From the NCBI GenBank assembly GCA_011772755.1, contig WVYX01000016.1:1-40233 (forward strand): a DNA stretch of 40,233 bases, given 5' to 3'. Positions within the stretch are counted from its first letter, which is position 1. Every line of letters begins with the position of its first letter. The DNA is from Gemmatimonadales bacterium. GTDB taxonomy: Bacteria; Gemmatimonadota; Gemmatimonadetes; Gemmatimonadales; GWC2-71-9. The translations under genes and the position numbers were made by a program. Below the pieces are notes generated by a model. It was not told where the DNA came from. It ran no database searches and worked only from the letters and a program-made list of their open reading frames with translations. Shown one piece after another: positions 10,521-18,289 of the stretch.

Positions 10521-10800
10521 TTACGGAGCGCCGGCGTGGGTTGATCGAAGGGATCTGTGCGCGGGTATGGGACTGGGATGTGCGAATCCGCTCAACCTGA
10601 GGCGGTCTGATTCCTCATATACGCCTCTAATCTTGGCGCGTATTCCCTTGGCTTCCCCCCTCGCATACGAGGCCTCGTGCTCAGCGTAGATCTTTAGGGG
10701 CGTTTGCGGGTCGCTCCAGCCGCCGTGGGCCTGCAATCCTTTTGGGCTGATCTTGTCGCCTAAAGCGGCGTCCACCATAGCCGTTTTGACCGTGCAAAAG
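10521..10800 (-). pseudogene. second tyrosine recombinase C-terminal stub
   Basis: The minus strand reads TVKTAMVDAALGDKISPKG, LQAHGGWSDPQTPLKIY and AEHEASYARGEAKG. The pattern LQ-x-H-GGW, then PQTPLKIYAEH, matches the H/W box and catalytic-Tyr region of phage-type integrases. The upstream HxLRHT box has decayed to CTVKTA and no N-terminal domain exists, so the gene is a remnant. It is not a copy of the stub at 173-400, which belongs to a different recombinase subtype. Assignment is by motif only. Confidence 0.55.
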
Positions 10801-10802
10801 CC

Positions 10803-10835
10803 AAAGCCCCGAACGTCGGTGGGACGCTCGGGGCT
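10803..10835. terminator. intergenic hairpin AGCCCCGA..TCGGGGCT
   Basis: AGCCCCGAACGTC, a GGTG loop and GACGCTCGGGGCT form a roughly 13-bp stem with one mismatch, just past the stop of the MopE-like lipoprotein gene. It could act as a terminator for that minus-strand gene. Almost the same hairpin recurs at 12591-12620, on the other side of the gene. Confidence 0.6.
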
Positions 10836-10874
10836 GTGAGCTTGAGACCAGCTACGTGGACTCAGCTTCCCCCT

Positions 10875-12284
10875 CTAGTTCCCTGTCCATCGGAAGTTGT
10901 CTATCAGGACGATTGAATCGATGATCCCGTCTCCAGAGTCATAGATAGCGAATCGCAACGTGATCTCGGACCCTGGATCTGCCGGTGCCTGGGCGGTCAA
11001 CCATATCGAAGCACCATGGTTCTCGAATCCCGTCCCCTGCAATTCAGCTGTACCATCGGGACAGGTATAGTGGCCAGATGGGAAGCAGACTGTGATGGTT
11101 TCTGGACTGTTGGCGTTGGGGGCGAGACCTAGCGGGTCGAGTGCGATGTTTCCCGGCGTCTGACCACCCTGGAAGGGACTGAGCATTGCTACGAACTGAT
11201 CGACATACGAGGTGCAGTCCCATTCTGGATAGTCTGCCGTGTAGAACTTGTAATCGAACGAGAATCCGGTTGCGTTCTCTGGAACGCGAAGCGTCAATTC
11301 CAATCCGGCAGGATCAGCGGGAGATGCCTGGAGGGGACAATTAAATGGTTGCGTCTGTGGAAAGCCCTCAGGAAAGTCCCCCGTTAATCCCTTGTCAGTG
11401 CTGGTCCCCATGTAGCCCGGATCGGCCGGCGAACGAGCCACTCCGCTTGAGAGGGCCAGGAAGCGCGAGCCCTCCAGCACGGAAACGTTGGGCCCGAAAG
11501 CCGCCAAGACGCCATGTCCTAGATGGAACCGCCCCAGTTGCTCGGGGTCAGTGGGTGGGGGCGATCCGTCCGCCATCACCCAACTCGCAGATACGAGACC
11601 CCAATCGCTTTGATCCTGTGCCACCTTGCAGATACCTACCGCGAACGCCGCCTCCACCGGGTTGTTGGTCGCAATGTCCAACTCCTCGTCGCACGTGGTC
11701 TTTTCTTCGCACCCATTCGTCGGGTCGCCATCCAAGTCGTCCCAACCCACCAGGCAGCTGTTCTTCCCGTCAGTATGTGGCGCCGCTTCACCGTCGATGC
11801 AGTACACCATCTCCTCGTCGATTTCGCCATCGAGATCATCGTCGACGCCATTACACACCTCTTCAGTCGGGATGACGGCCACGGCGGTGAACCTGGAGAA
11901 GACTTGCTTTTCGCCGGTACTGGGATGGACGGCTCGGACTTCAACGACGTTTTCACCGGCTTCGGGACCCAGGGTCCAATAATCCTGTGCAAGGCCGTGC
12001 TTGTCGGTGATGCTGGCTCCCGCGAACATACTTCCACCGCCAGCGATTACCCGGAAATTCACGAGCTGGTCTTTCACCCTCTTGCCCTTCTCGTCAAGAG
12101 CCCGCACGATCAGGGGATCGGGCAGCTCCTCGCCCACGGGGCCTGTCTGCCCATCTCCACTTACAACCTCAAACGACACCACAGCCCCGGTCACTTCGGT
12201 GAACGTTGTTTGTTCCTGACAAGCTTGGATGACGAGAGTACCAGAGAGAAGCGCGACGGGAAGGAGCGGGGCGCGTGTCATCAT
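10875..12284 (-). CDS. MopE-motif, Big-domain surface lipoprotein
   Basis: A 469-residue exported lipoprotein. The start at ATG 12284 (or the next codon) is chosen because GGAGG lies four to seven bases upstream and a lipoprotein signal follows at once (lipobox VIQAC, Cys22). Residues about 35-135 look like a bacterial Ig-like (Big1-type) domain with VRALDEKGKRV. Residues 141-157 contain EEVCNGVDDDLDGEIDE, the acidic MopE-type metal-binding motif. The C-terminal half (LGHGVLAAFGPNVSVLEGS; FSFDYKFYTADYPEWDC) resembles choice-of-anchor L-type domains of surface proteins. The probable role is a cell-surface, Ca or Cu-binding protein; no enzyme motif is seen. It stands alone between two recombination scars and two matching hairpins. 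Confidence 0.82.
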   Translation of the reverse strand: MMTRAPLLPVALLSGTLVIQACQEQTTFTEVTGAVVSFEVVSGDGQTGPVGEELPDPLIVRALDEKGKRVKDQLVNFRVIAGGGSMFAGASITDKHGLAQDYWTLGPEAGENVVEVRAVHPSTGEKQVFSRFTAVAVIPTEEVCNGVDDDLDGEIDEEMVYCIDGEAAPHTDGKNSCLVGWDDLDGDPTNGCEEKTTCDEELDIATNNPVEAAFAVGICKVAQDQSDWGLVSASWVMADGSPPPTDPEQLGRFHLGHGVLAAFGPNVSVLEGSRFLALSSGVARSPADPGYMGTSTDKGLTGDFPEGFPQTQPFNCPLQASPADPAGLELTLRVPENATGFSFDYKFYTADYPEWDCTSYVDQFVAMLSPFQGGQTPGNIALDPLGLAPNANSPETITVCFPSGHYTCPDGTAELQGTGFENHGASIWLTAQAPADPGSEITLRFAIYDSGDGIIDSIVLIDNFRWTGN

Positions 12285-12639
12285 GCCACCTCCGTTAAGG
12301 ACCCGTAGTTCTTTGGGGAAGTGGCCTTCAGCGGTCTCGTCGTCAGGCAGGCGTCCTACGGCCGGCGTCAGTCGGCGGCGGGGCCGGTATGGGCCACCGA
12401 TGGTGCTGCGTGCCGCGATTATGCAGCGGGGTACGCCGGACCACAACCCGCCCGATGGGGGCTCCATTCGTGTCCAGGGGGCCCTTTTCGGGTGTGCCGC
12501 GCCCTTTTCTAGAACCGTCATGAAAGCCCTTTTCAAGGCGGTAGACCGCGGGGAGAGACCCCGTGATGCGACCCGCCCTAAAACGCCAAGGCCCCGAACG
12601 TCGCTGGGACGTTCGGGGGCTTCACAGCTTCACTACGGG
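12285..12639. other. gene-free leader region of the MopE-like lipoprotein gene
   Basis: About 355 bp. It holds GGAGG for the lipoprotein gene next to 12285, the hairpin at 12591-12620, and otherwise no gene. The plus-strand open frames here lack coding character or start sites. Confidence 0.5.
12591..12620. terminator. intergenic hairpin CCCCGAACGTC..GACGTTCGGGG
   Basis: CCCCGAACGTC, a short GCTG loop and GGACGTTCGGGG form an 11-bp perfect stem. It lies just past the stop codon of the relic at 12640 and matches the hairpin at 10803-10835 almost base for base. Confidence 0.6.
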
Positions 12640-12786
12640 CTAGAATCTCACCGACAGCCCAAGCGCAAACCTTCCGCCCTCCGCCTGGCCCGACGTTAGC
12701 GACCCCGAAGCTCTCTCGCTTCCGTCGCCCCCACAGGCGGCAACGACCGGCCCGGCGAATGCGGCGACGGTGGGAATGGCGCGACG
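12640..12786 (-). pseudogene. chimeric relic: lipoprotein leader fused to a beta-barrel C-terminus
   Basis: The minus strand reads RAIPTVAAFAGPVVAACGG and then SERASGSLTSGQAEGG. This is nearly the same as the first 37 residues of the Big2 lipoprotein at 13378-14034. It then switches to RFALGLSVRF and stops at TAG 12640. A terminal aromatic beta-strand of that kind is typical of an outer-membrane barrel protein. The codon matching the lipoprotein ATG has become CGT, so no start remains. The relic looks like a tandem copy of the lipoprotein gene whose middle, plus a neighbouring barrel gene, was lost by deletion. Confidence 0.7.
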
Positions 12787-12799
12787 GATAGGGATTTCA

Positions 12800-13160
12800 A
12801 TCGCCCCGCCCCACGTACACCCCGGGCATCGCGGTGCCTTCGCGGTGTGCGCTGGCGCCTCACGAACTCGTCGGGCCTGCCGCCCGGCGTGGCCGTGACC
12901 GATGACCTCCGCCGGGCGCTGCCCATCCGGGCAGCCCAAGGCGCCCCGAACCGGTGGTCCGGGGCCCGCGACCGGCGGGTTGCCCCCGCGCGCCGGCGGA
13001 AGTGCTGGAGGATGCGGTCGATGACCGGGGCACGGTCACGAAGGCGACGATGCGGAGCGCGTGGCCGCACCGGGGACACGCGAGGGGCTCGACCTCGAAG
13101 ATCCGGCGTAACAACTCGGCCCAGCGGGGGCGGGCACCGCGCGTGCGGTTGGCGTACCGA
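12800..13160 (-). mobile_element. IS91-like transposase C-terminal relic, frameshifted
   Basis: The minus strand reads RPRWAELLRRIFEVEPLACP, then RCGHALRIVAFVTVP. This is the conserved tail of IS91-type (Y2) transposases, including a Cys-Pro-x-Cys pair. After AFVT the frame breaks by about one base near 13029 and continues as APVIDRILQHFRRR in another frame. Only the last third of the protein is present, and no terminal sequences could be identified. Confidence 0.65.
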
Positions 13161-13167
13161 AGATCAC

Positions 13168-13356
13168 ATGGGAATCGGCGTGTCCGACTATGGGGAACAG
13201 TTCTTCGACCTGATGGCCGACCACCTGCCGGCCCCTGCTCCGGAACCGTTCCCCATAGTACCGATCATTGTCGTCACCGTCGTGCTCGGTGCGGCACTCG
13301 TTGTGTGGCGGGCTCGACGGCGCCGTGGGGGCTTGCGCCGGCCCTCGGTCCCCTGA
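13168..13356 (+). CDS. small single-helix membrane protein, uncertain
   Basis: A 62-codon frame beginning at ATG 13168. It has an acidic, Pro-rich N-terminus (FDLMADHLPAPAPEPFP), one hydrophobic helix (PIIVVTVVLGAALVVW, about 32-47) and a strongly basic end (RARRRRGGLRR). This is the layout of a one-pass N-out/C-in membrane peptide. No Shine-Dalgarno is obvious and it abuts the IS91-like relic, so it could be the tail of a larger lost gene. Unrecognised. Confidence 0.38.
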   Translation: MGIGVSDYGEQFFDLMADHLPAPAPEPFPIVPIIVVTVVLGAALVVWRARRRRGGLRRPSVP

Positions 13357-13377
13357 GGCCGGCGCTCTGTTGGCGGC

Positions 13378-14034
13378 TCACCTCACCGTCACGCTCGCCG
13401 ACCCCGACTTGCCCTCCGCCTCCGCCGTGACGGTGGCGGTGCCGGGCTTCAGCCCCTCCAACAGGGCAAACGTGGCTTGCCGACTGCGGAAGGCCAGTAC
13501 GGTGGGATCACTCACGCTCCACGTGACCGACTGATCCAGGATCCGATTTCCAGCGGCGTCCCGCAGGATCGCCTCGATGCTCCCCAGGGCCGAGTCCCCA
13601 CGGATCACGATTACCTGGTCGGATGGTATCAGCTCGATGCTCTCCACCGGCCCCACTACGACCGGGCCGATGTGCACCGTGCGGGAGCCGGTAACGCCCT
13701 GAATCGACGCTAGCACCTCGGCCGCACCGTCGCCCACGGCCTTGACCTCCGCGGAGCTGCCGTTGCCCGTGACGCTCAGCACCGCGTCATCCGACGTGGA
13801 CCAGGTGACGTCGTCCGTGTAGGTGGAGTCGCCGTCGGCGGTGAACGCGATGGCGTGGAACGTGCCGCTGCTGCCGAGTTCCAAGTTGCCGGGCCCGATG
13901 ACCTGAACCGAGACGACGGTCCCACCCCCCGCCTGGCCCGACGCTAGCGACCCCAAAGCTCTCTCGCTTCCGTCGCCACCACAGGCGGCAAGGACCAGCC
14001 CGGCGAATGCGGCGACGGTGGGAATGGCGCGCAT
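13378..14034 (-). CDS. Big2-domain lipoprotein
   Basis: A 218-residue exported lipoprotein. The signal peptide ends in the lipobox LAAC (Cys18). Two Ig-like Big2-type repeats follow, the first with TYTDDVTWSTSDDAVLSVTG and the second with ILDQSVTWSVSDPTVLAF. Both have the WS-S-D core of invasin/intimin-like folds. ATG 14034 is preceded by AGGAG at eight bases. It is the last gene of a run TonB receptor, ECF sigma, anti-sigma, lipoprotein, 75 bp after the anti-sigma gene, so it may be a surface partner of that signalling unit. That link is from position only. Its first 37 codons are duplicated in the relic at 12640-12786. Confidence 0.85.
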   Translation of the reverse strand: MRAIPTVAAFAGLVLAACGGDGSERALGSLASGQAGGGTVVSVQVIGPGNLELGSSGTFHAIAFTADGDSTYTDDVTWSTSDDAVLSVTGNGSSAEVKAVGDGAAEVLASIQGVTGSRTVHIGPVVVGPVESIELIPSDQVIVIRGDSALGSIEAILRDAAGNRILDQSVTWSVSDPTVLAFRSRQATFALLEGLKPGTATVTAEAEGKSGSASVTVR

Positions 14035-14109
14035 GGGACACTCTCCTGTTGGCGAAGTTGATCGTCGCTGTCTAGTGAGACGACGAGTGGGGACGCCGGT
14101 TTCTGACGG

Positions 14110-14808
14110 TCACCGCGCCGCGCGCTCCGCCAGCGCGACCGTCCAGCCCTCCGCGGCCTGCGCGGTGTCGACCTCCAGCGCCGGCTCGTCCCCGATCGCC
14201 ACGCGGATGGGTGAGAGTGTTCGTGGCAGCATGAGCACGTAGGACCCCCGGGAGGCAGGGTCGTTCTCGATTCTCAGGCCGTGAGGGAGCACGACCAGGC
14301 CTTCGGTGTCGGGATCGCCGAGGATCGTCGCCCTGGCGGTCGGGTCCTCGCCCAGTTGCACCGTGAGCGTTCCGGCGGCCTGACGGCCGGCCAGCGTGAT
14401 CTCGAACCCACCGGCCGCCGGCACGAACGAGACCGAGGCCGCAGGCAGCTCGGCCACGGGGCTGCTGGGACTCTCCTGCCCGTTGCGGCCCACCACGAGA
14501 TGCCACAGCGCCTGGCCGCGCTGGGCGATCCATGCCCGCACCGGCTGTACGCCTGCCGCGGTCGTCAGGAGCACGACGGCTGCGGCGGCGGCGTACAGCC
14601 AGGTGCGTGCGTGAGTCGGGCGGGCCCGCGGCTGGGGCTCCGCCCGCCGCAGCGCCTGCGATACCAGCCTGATCCGGCCCTCGAGCTGGCCGAGTCGGGC
14701 ACGGCACTGTTCGCAGGCACCGGTGTGCTCGCGCACCAGCGCGGCTTCCGCAGCGTCGCACTCGCCGTCCAGGAACCGCACCAGCGCGCCATCGTCCATG
14801 TGCGTCAT
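14110..14808 (-). CDS. anti-sigma factor with zinc-finger (ZAS-type) domain
   Basis: A 232-residue membrane-bound regulator. The N-terminal cytoplasmic domain has the H-x3-C-x2-C zinc motif (H28, C32, C35 in REHTGACEQC), as in ZAS anti-sigma factors. One membrane helix lies at about 68-88 (LYAAAAAVVLLTTAAG), followed by an extracytoplasmic domain with Ala/Gly-rich beta segments. Its ATG overlaps the sigma-factor stop codon by four bases (ATGA), a classic translationally coupled sigma/anti-sigma arrangement. It should bind and hold the adjacent ECF sigma factor until an envelope signal releases it. The receptor gene upstream suggests that the signal comes from the outer membrane. Confidence 0.87.
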   Translation of the reverse strand: MTHMDDGALVRFLDGECDAAEAALVREHTGACEQCRARLGQLEGRIRLVSQALRRAEPQPRARPTHARTWLYAAAAAVVLLTTAAGVQPVRAWIAQRGQALWHLVVGRNGQESPSSPVAELPAASVSFVPAAGGFEITLAGRQAAGTLTVQLGEDPTARATILGDPDTEGLVVLPHGLRIENDPASRGSYVLMLPRTLSPIRVAIGDEPALEVDTAQAAEGWTVALAERAAR

Positions 14809-15314
14809 CGGTCGCCCTCCGGTCCCAAGGCAAGGGCCACCTTGTCCGCGGCCCGGGCGATCATGGTGCCAACCGATTTGGTCGTCGTGCCCACGGCTTC
14901 GGCGATCTCCCGGTGGCGGAAGCCCTCATGACGGAGCAGCAGCACGCTGCGTTCCCGCTCGGATAGTCCGTCCAGGGCGGCCCGCAGGCGATCAGCCAAC
15001 TCCTCGCGCTCGAGCCGCGCCGCCGGATCAGGAGCGGCTGTCGGTGCCGGGAGCATATCGCCCTGCTCTGCGAGGAGCTCCCGGCGGCGCCGCGCCACGC
15101 GCAACATGTCCCGCGCCAAATTGGTCGCGACCGTGAACAGCCACCCCCGGATGGCCTCGGCCCGGCGCGGCGTACGCTCCCGCGCCCGCAGGAAGGTCTC
15201 CTGCACCACGTCTTCGGCCAGGTCCGAATCACCGGTGAACCAGGTCGCGTAGCGGAACAGCGGGGCCCGGTATCGCCGGAAGAGCGCGTCGATCTCACGG
15301 TCAGAACCGCGCAC
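14805..15314 (-). CDS. ECF RNA polymerase sigma factor
   Basis: About 169 residues from GTG 15314; a longer reading to 15416 would run deep inside the receptor gene and adds Cys-rich, unconserved sequence. Region 2 is LFRRYRAPLFRYATWF, DLAEDVVQETFLRARE and IRGWLFTVATNLARDMLR. Region 4 is LSERERSVLLLRHEGF followed by the HTH HREIAEAVGTTTKSVGTM. The start overlaps the 3' end of the TonB-receptor gene by 14 bases, so the two are probably coupled in translation. The anti-sigma gene follows with an ATGA overlap. The gene order is receptor, sigma, anti-sigma, the reverse of the usual sigma, anti-sigma, receptor order of Fec-type systems. Confidence 0.88.
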   Translation of the reverse strand: MRGSDREIDALFRRYRAPLFRYATWFTGDSDLAEDVVQETFLRARERTPRRAEAIRGWLFTVATNLARDMLRVARRRRELLAEQGDMLPAPTAAPDPAARLEREELADRLRAALDGLSERERSVLLLRHEGFRHREIAEAVGTTTKSVGTMIARAADKVALALGPEGDR

Positions 15315-17796
15315 GCAGCCCCACGAGGGGAAGCAGCGGCAGGCCGCGGTCAAACAGGTCGCACACGCCGGCCCGCGGCATCTGAGTCGTAGGTGACGCC
15401 ACAGCGCATGGCTCATCTGAGCCGACGTACGTCACGGCGTTGCGGCGATTGAGGACGTTCAGCAGTTGTAGCGTCACGCCCAGCTCCCAAGTGCGAAACC
15501 GCCGCGTCCACTCGGCCATGAGGCCGAACGTGACGTAAGCCGGCGCCAGCCCTGCGCCAGGTTCCTCGATTGCGGTGGTGGTGACCACCAGGGTGTCAGG
15601 ACAGGTGATGCTGTCTGAGCCGGAGCACGGCACCGCTGCTCGGAGGAACCTGGTGAAGTGCGCGCCGCTGGCCGCGGTTACCGCACCGCCCAATCGGAGG
15701 GAGGATCCCACGCGGGCGGTCACCACACCGTCCAGCACGTGCCGGCGGGCGGAGGACGCCGGGTAGACCAGGTCCATAGCCTCGAGCTGCGAGCCGCCGT
15801 AGGTGTACGAGGCCGCCAACGTCACTGGACCGGCGAGCCGCCGCAGCGTGACCTCCACCCCAGCCGCCCGGTTCACGGCCGACACGAACAGGGGACGATC
15901 GGGCGCGGGTTTCCCCGGCGTCGGGTCGGGGACCGCCACACCGGTGGCGATGCGCCCGTACAGGGTTGCCGAGGCCAGCCACGTGGTGCTCAGCCATGCC
16001 TCAGCTCCGATGGTGGCGACGTCAGAGCGGATGGCCGGGATCGTGTCCCGCGCCATGAGCCACACGTCGGAGATGTGCAGATCCGGCCCGATGCCCGGCC
16101 CCGCCGGCGCGATGGCCTGCGTGTACTGATAGGAGCGGCCGTACGCGGCGGACAGCGTGATCCACGGCGTTACCGCGAACCGCACGCTGAGCCGCGGGGC
16201 CAGCGCTAGCGTGCCGAGGTTCGCCACGTCCCCCGGCAGCTCGGTCCGCAGGCCCGCCTGCACTGCAAAGCGCTCACCCGACCAGCGTCCCTCCCCCCAC
16301 AGCGCCAGGCGGACGTTCCGTCGGGCGAGCTGCAGGGTGTCGTGGAACAGCAGCTCCGGGTAGGGCCGGGGCAGGGGACCGGTGAACTCCTGTTGCTGCA
16401 CGACCAGCTCGGATCCCGCGCTCCAATTTCGGCTCCGCCCCGCCGCCAGCGGCTCGAGCCGCGACCGCAGTGCGAAGTACGTGATCACGTTGTTGATGGG
16501 TTGGTGGGTCGGCACTGCTTGCCTCAACGCCGTGTCGGCTACGAAGCTCGTCGACTGGATGGCGGCGCCGAACCGGCTCACCCCCACCGAGTGCCTGCCG
16601 TAGATGGAGCCGTGACGCATGCCCACGGTGACCTGACCGAGGACGTTGCCCCAGCGTCCCCGGTTGTTGCTCAGGAGGTCGGGCACGGTCCCCCACACGT
16701 CGTCCCGCTCCCACAGGGTGCTGGCCTCGAGACGCGCGCCCCCCGGCAGCGGCGCGTCCACCCGCCCTGCCAGGTCGAGGAAGGCGTAGGGGATGCGGCC
16801 CGCCGAGTCCGCCACGATCTGGCTCACGAGGTCGATGTGGGACCGCCGGGCGGCCACGCTCCAGCCGCCGGCGCCTCCGGCCAGGGGACCGCCGAGCGCC
16901 AGCCGCGCTCCGGCCACGGAGAGGCCCGCCGCACCGCCGAGTCGGGGCTCGGTCCACCGCCGGGACGTGAGGTCCAGCACCGCGGCGGCGCCCTCGCCGA
17001 TGGCGGCCGACCGGACGCCTGGATGAAAGAACGCTCCCCCCAAGGCGTGGAGGTTCACACCCGAGAGCAAACCGGCGGCGTGCACCGGGTTGAACAGCGG
17101 GAGTCCGTCGTAGTACACCCGCGTGTGGCTCCACGGGGCGCCACGGGTCCACAGGGCCGATGTGAAGTCGTCGCGGGTGGTCACGCCGGGAAGCCGGTGC
17201 AGCGCCCGGAAGAGATCGGCCTCGCCGATGGTAACCGCCTCCACCACGTCGTCCTCGGTCACCACCCGCGCATCGCTCTCCAGGAACCGTTCCCGGCGGA
17301 AGGCCACGGCGTCGAGCCGCGCATCGCCCGCCCGGCGGGCTGCAGCGAACGCCGGTATGCGGGGAGCGCTCACGATCGCCCGCTCCAACCGAATCGGCTC
17401 CAGTGCGAGCCCAACGGACAGCCGGAGGGAGGGGGCACGCCGGAGATCCACGTCGATGGAGGCGGGGCGGAATCCGAGGAGCCTCACCGTGAGCCGGTAC
17501 TGCCCCGGGCCCAGCCCGCCGAATCCGTAGGCGCCCCGGTCGTTGGTCCGTATGCTCAGGTGCGTCGCCCAGCGGCGGTCACCGGTGGGTACGAGTCCGC
17601 CGGGCGCCGGCTGGAGCACGACGAGGGCGTGCTCCAGAGGCTCGCCGGTGGCGGCGTCCAGAATCGTTCCGCCGACGGTGCCGGCGGCGGGCTCTGCCTG
17701 TTGGCCCCGGGCGGCCGGTGCCGCGACCAGTGTGAGTGCCGCCCCGAGTACCAGGACCCAGCCGGTGCGCCCGGCGGGCGGTTTCGCTGTCCCCAT
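15301..17796 (-). CDS. TonB-dependent receptor with carboxypeptidase-regulatory-like N-terminal domain
   Basis: An 831-residue outer-membrane receptor. It has a signal peptide (about 1-32, ending AARGQQ) and a carboxypeptidase-regulatory-like beta-sandwich at 37-115 (GGTILDAATGEPLEHALVVL). The plug domain near 180-280 includes ALHRLPGVTTRDDF and RVYYDGLPLFNPVH. The long barrel ends in the terminal aromatic LVGLRARF. Such proteins import large ligands using TonB energy; the ligand is unknown. No classical N-terminal FecA-type signalling (STN) domain is evident, so how it would talk to the sigma factor encoded just downstream is unclear. Purine-rich GAGAAGGGG precedes ATG 17796. First gene of the receptor, sigma, anti-sigma, Big2 operon. 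Confidence 0.88.
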   Translation of the reverse strand: MGTAKPPAGRTGWVLVLGAALTLVAAPAARGQQAEPAAGTVGGTILDAATGEPLEHALVVLQPAPGGLVPTGDRRWATHLSIRTNDRGAYGFGGLGPGQYRLTVRLLGFRPASIDVDLRRAPSLRLSVGLALEPIRLERAIVSAPRIPAFAAARRAGDARLDAVAFRRERFLESDARVVTEDDVVEAVTIGEADLFRALHRLPGVTTRDDFTSALWTRGAPWSHTRVYYDGLPLFNPVHAAGLLSGVNLHALGGAFFHPGVRSAAIGEGAAAVLDLTSRRWTEPRLGGAAGLSVAGARLALGGPLAGGAGGWSVAARRSHIDLVSQIVADSAGRIPYAFLDLAGRVDAPLPGGARLEASTLWERDDVWGTVPDLLSNNRGRWGNVLGQVTVGMRHGSIYGRHSVGVSRFGAAIQSTSFVADTALRQAVPTHQPINNVITYFALRSRLEPLAAGRSRNWSAGSELVVQQQEFTGPLPRPYPELLFHDTLQLARRNVRLALWGEGRWSGERFAVQAGLRTELPGDVANLGTLALAPRLSVRFAVTPWITLSAAYGRSYQYTQAIAPAGPGIGPDLHISDVWLMARDTIPAIRSDVATIGAEAWLSTTWLASATLYGRIATGVAVPDPTPGKPAPDRPLFVSAVNRAAGVEVTLRRLAGPVTLAASYTYGGSQLEAMDLVYPASSARRHVLDGVVTARVGSSLRLGGAVTAASGAHFTRFLRAAVPCSGSDSITCPDTLVVTTTAIEEPGAGLAPAYVTFGLMAEWTRRFRTWELGVTLQLLNVLNRRNAVTYVGSDEPCAVASPTTQMPRAGVCDLFDRGLPLLPLVGLRARF

Positions 17797-18289
17797 GGGG
17801 TCGCCCCTTCTCTCCCATCCAACGACTGGGCGGGGGATTCTCTGACATGTCTACCCCCCGGGGCCGGGTCCGGTCGCACCGGGCGTTGCCGGAGCCACGA
17901 CTTTGGCCTTGGCGCCTCGGTATGCAGCGCCTAGCCCTGTGGGGGGCGCGGGGGGCCGCCGGTTCCCCTACTCCTTCCCAACGTTCGCTTTCGACTCCTC
18001 GAAGAAGTCGTACCGCGAACCGCAACGCAGCGGGCGTCGACACAGTCCGTCGGCGGGAGCCTCGTGATGTCGCACGTGGAGAAGATCCCGTGCTTGCAGT
18101 TGAGCTCGTGATCGAGGCCGTTGTGCGCCCGCACCTTATGGGCCAGCGAGACCGAATCTCCGACCAGCGCTCGCCCCGGACATCCGCAGTGTCCTGACAT
18201 ACTGTCTTGTGTAGATTGACGAGTATTCCTCCAGGTACCGCGCTTTCACAGGGCGTGCCCTTCCGGCTCGTGCACAATGGAGGTCTCTA
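17797..18289. other. gene-free region between divergent operons
   Basis: About 490 bp between the leftward receptor operon and the rightward propeller lipoprotein gene; it must hold promoters for both. Open frames exist on the minus strand (for example 17931-18200) but I recognise no family and see no start signal. GGAGG at 18278-18282 serves the gene at 18290. Confidence 0.5.

Noticed and set aside
16342-17934. 530-codon plus-strand open frame
   Set aside because: Lies fully antisense to the TonB-receptor gene; Arg/Gly/His-rich shadow without start signal, usual in GC-rich DNA.
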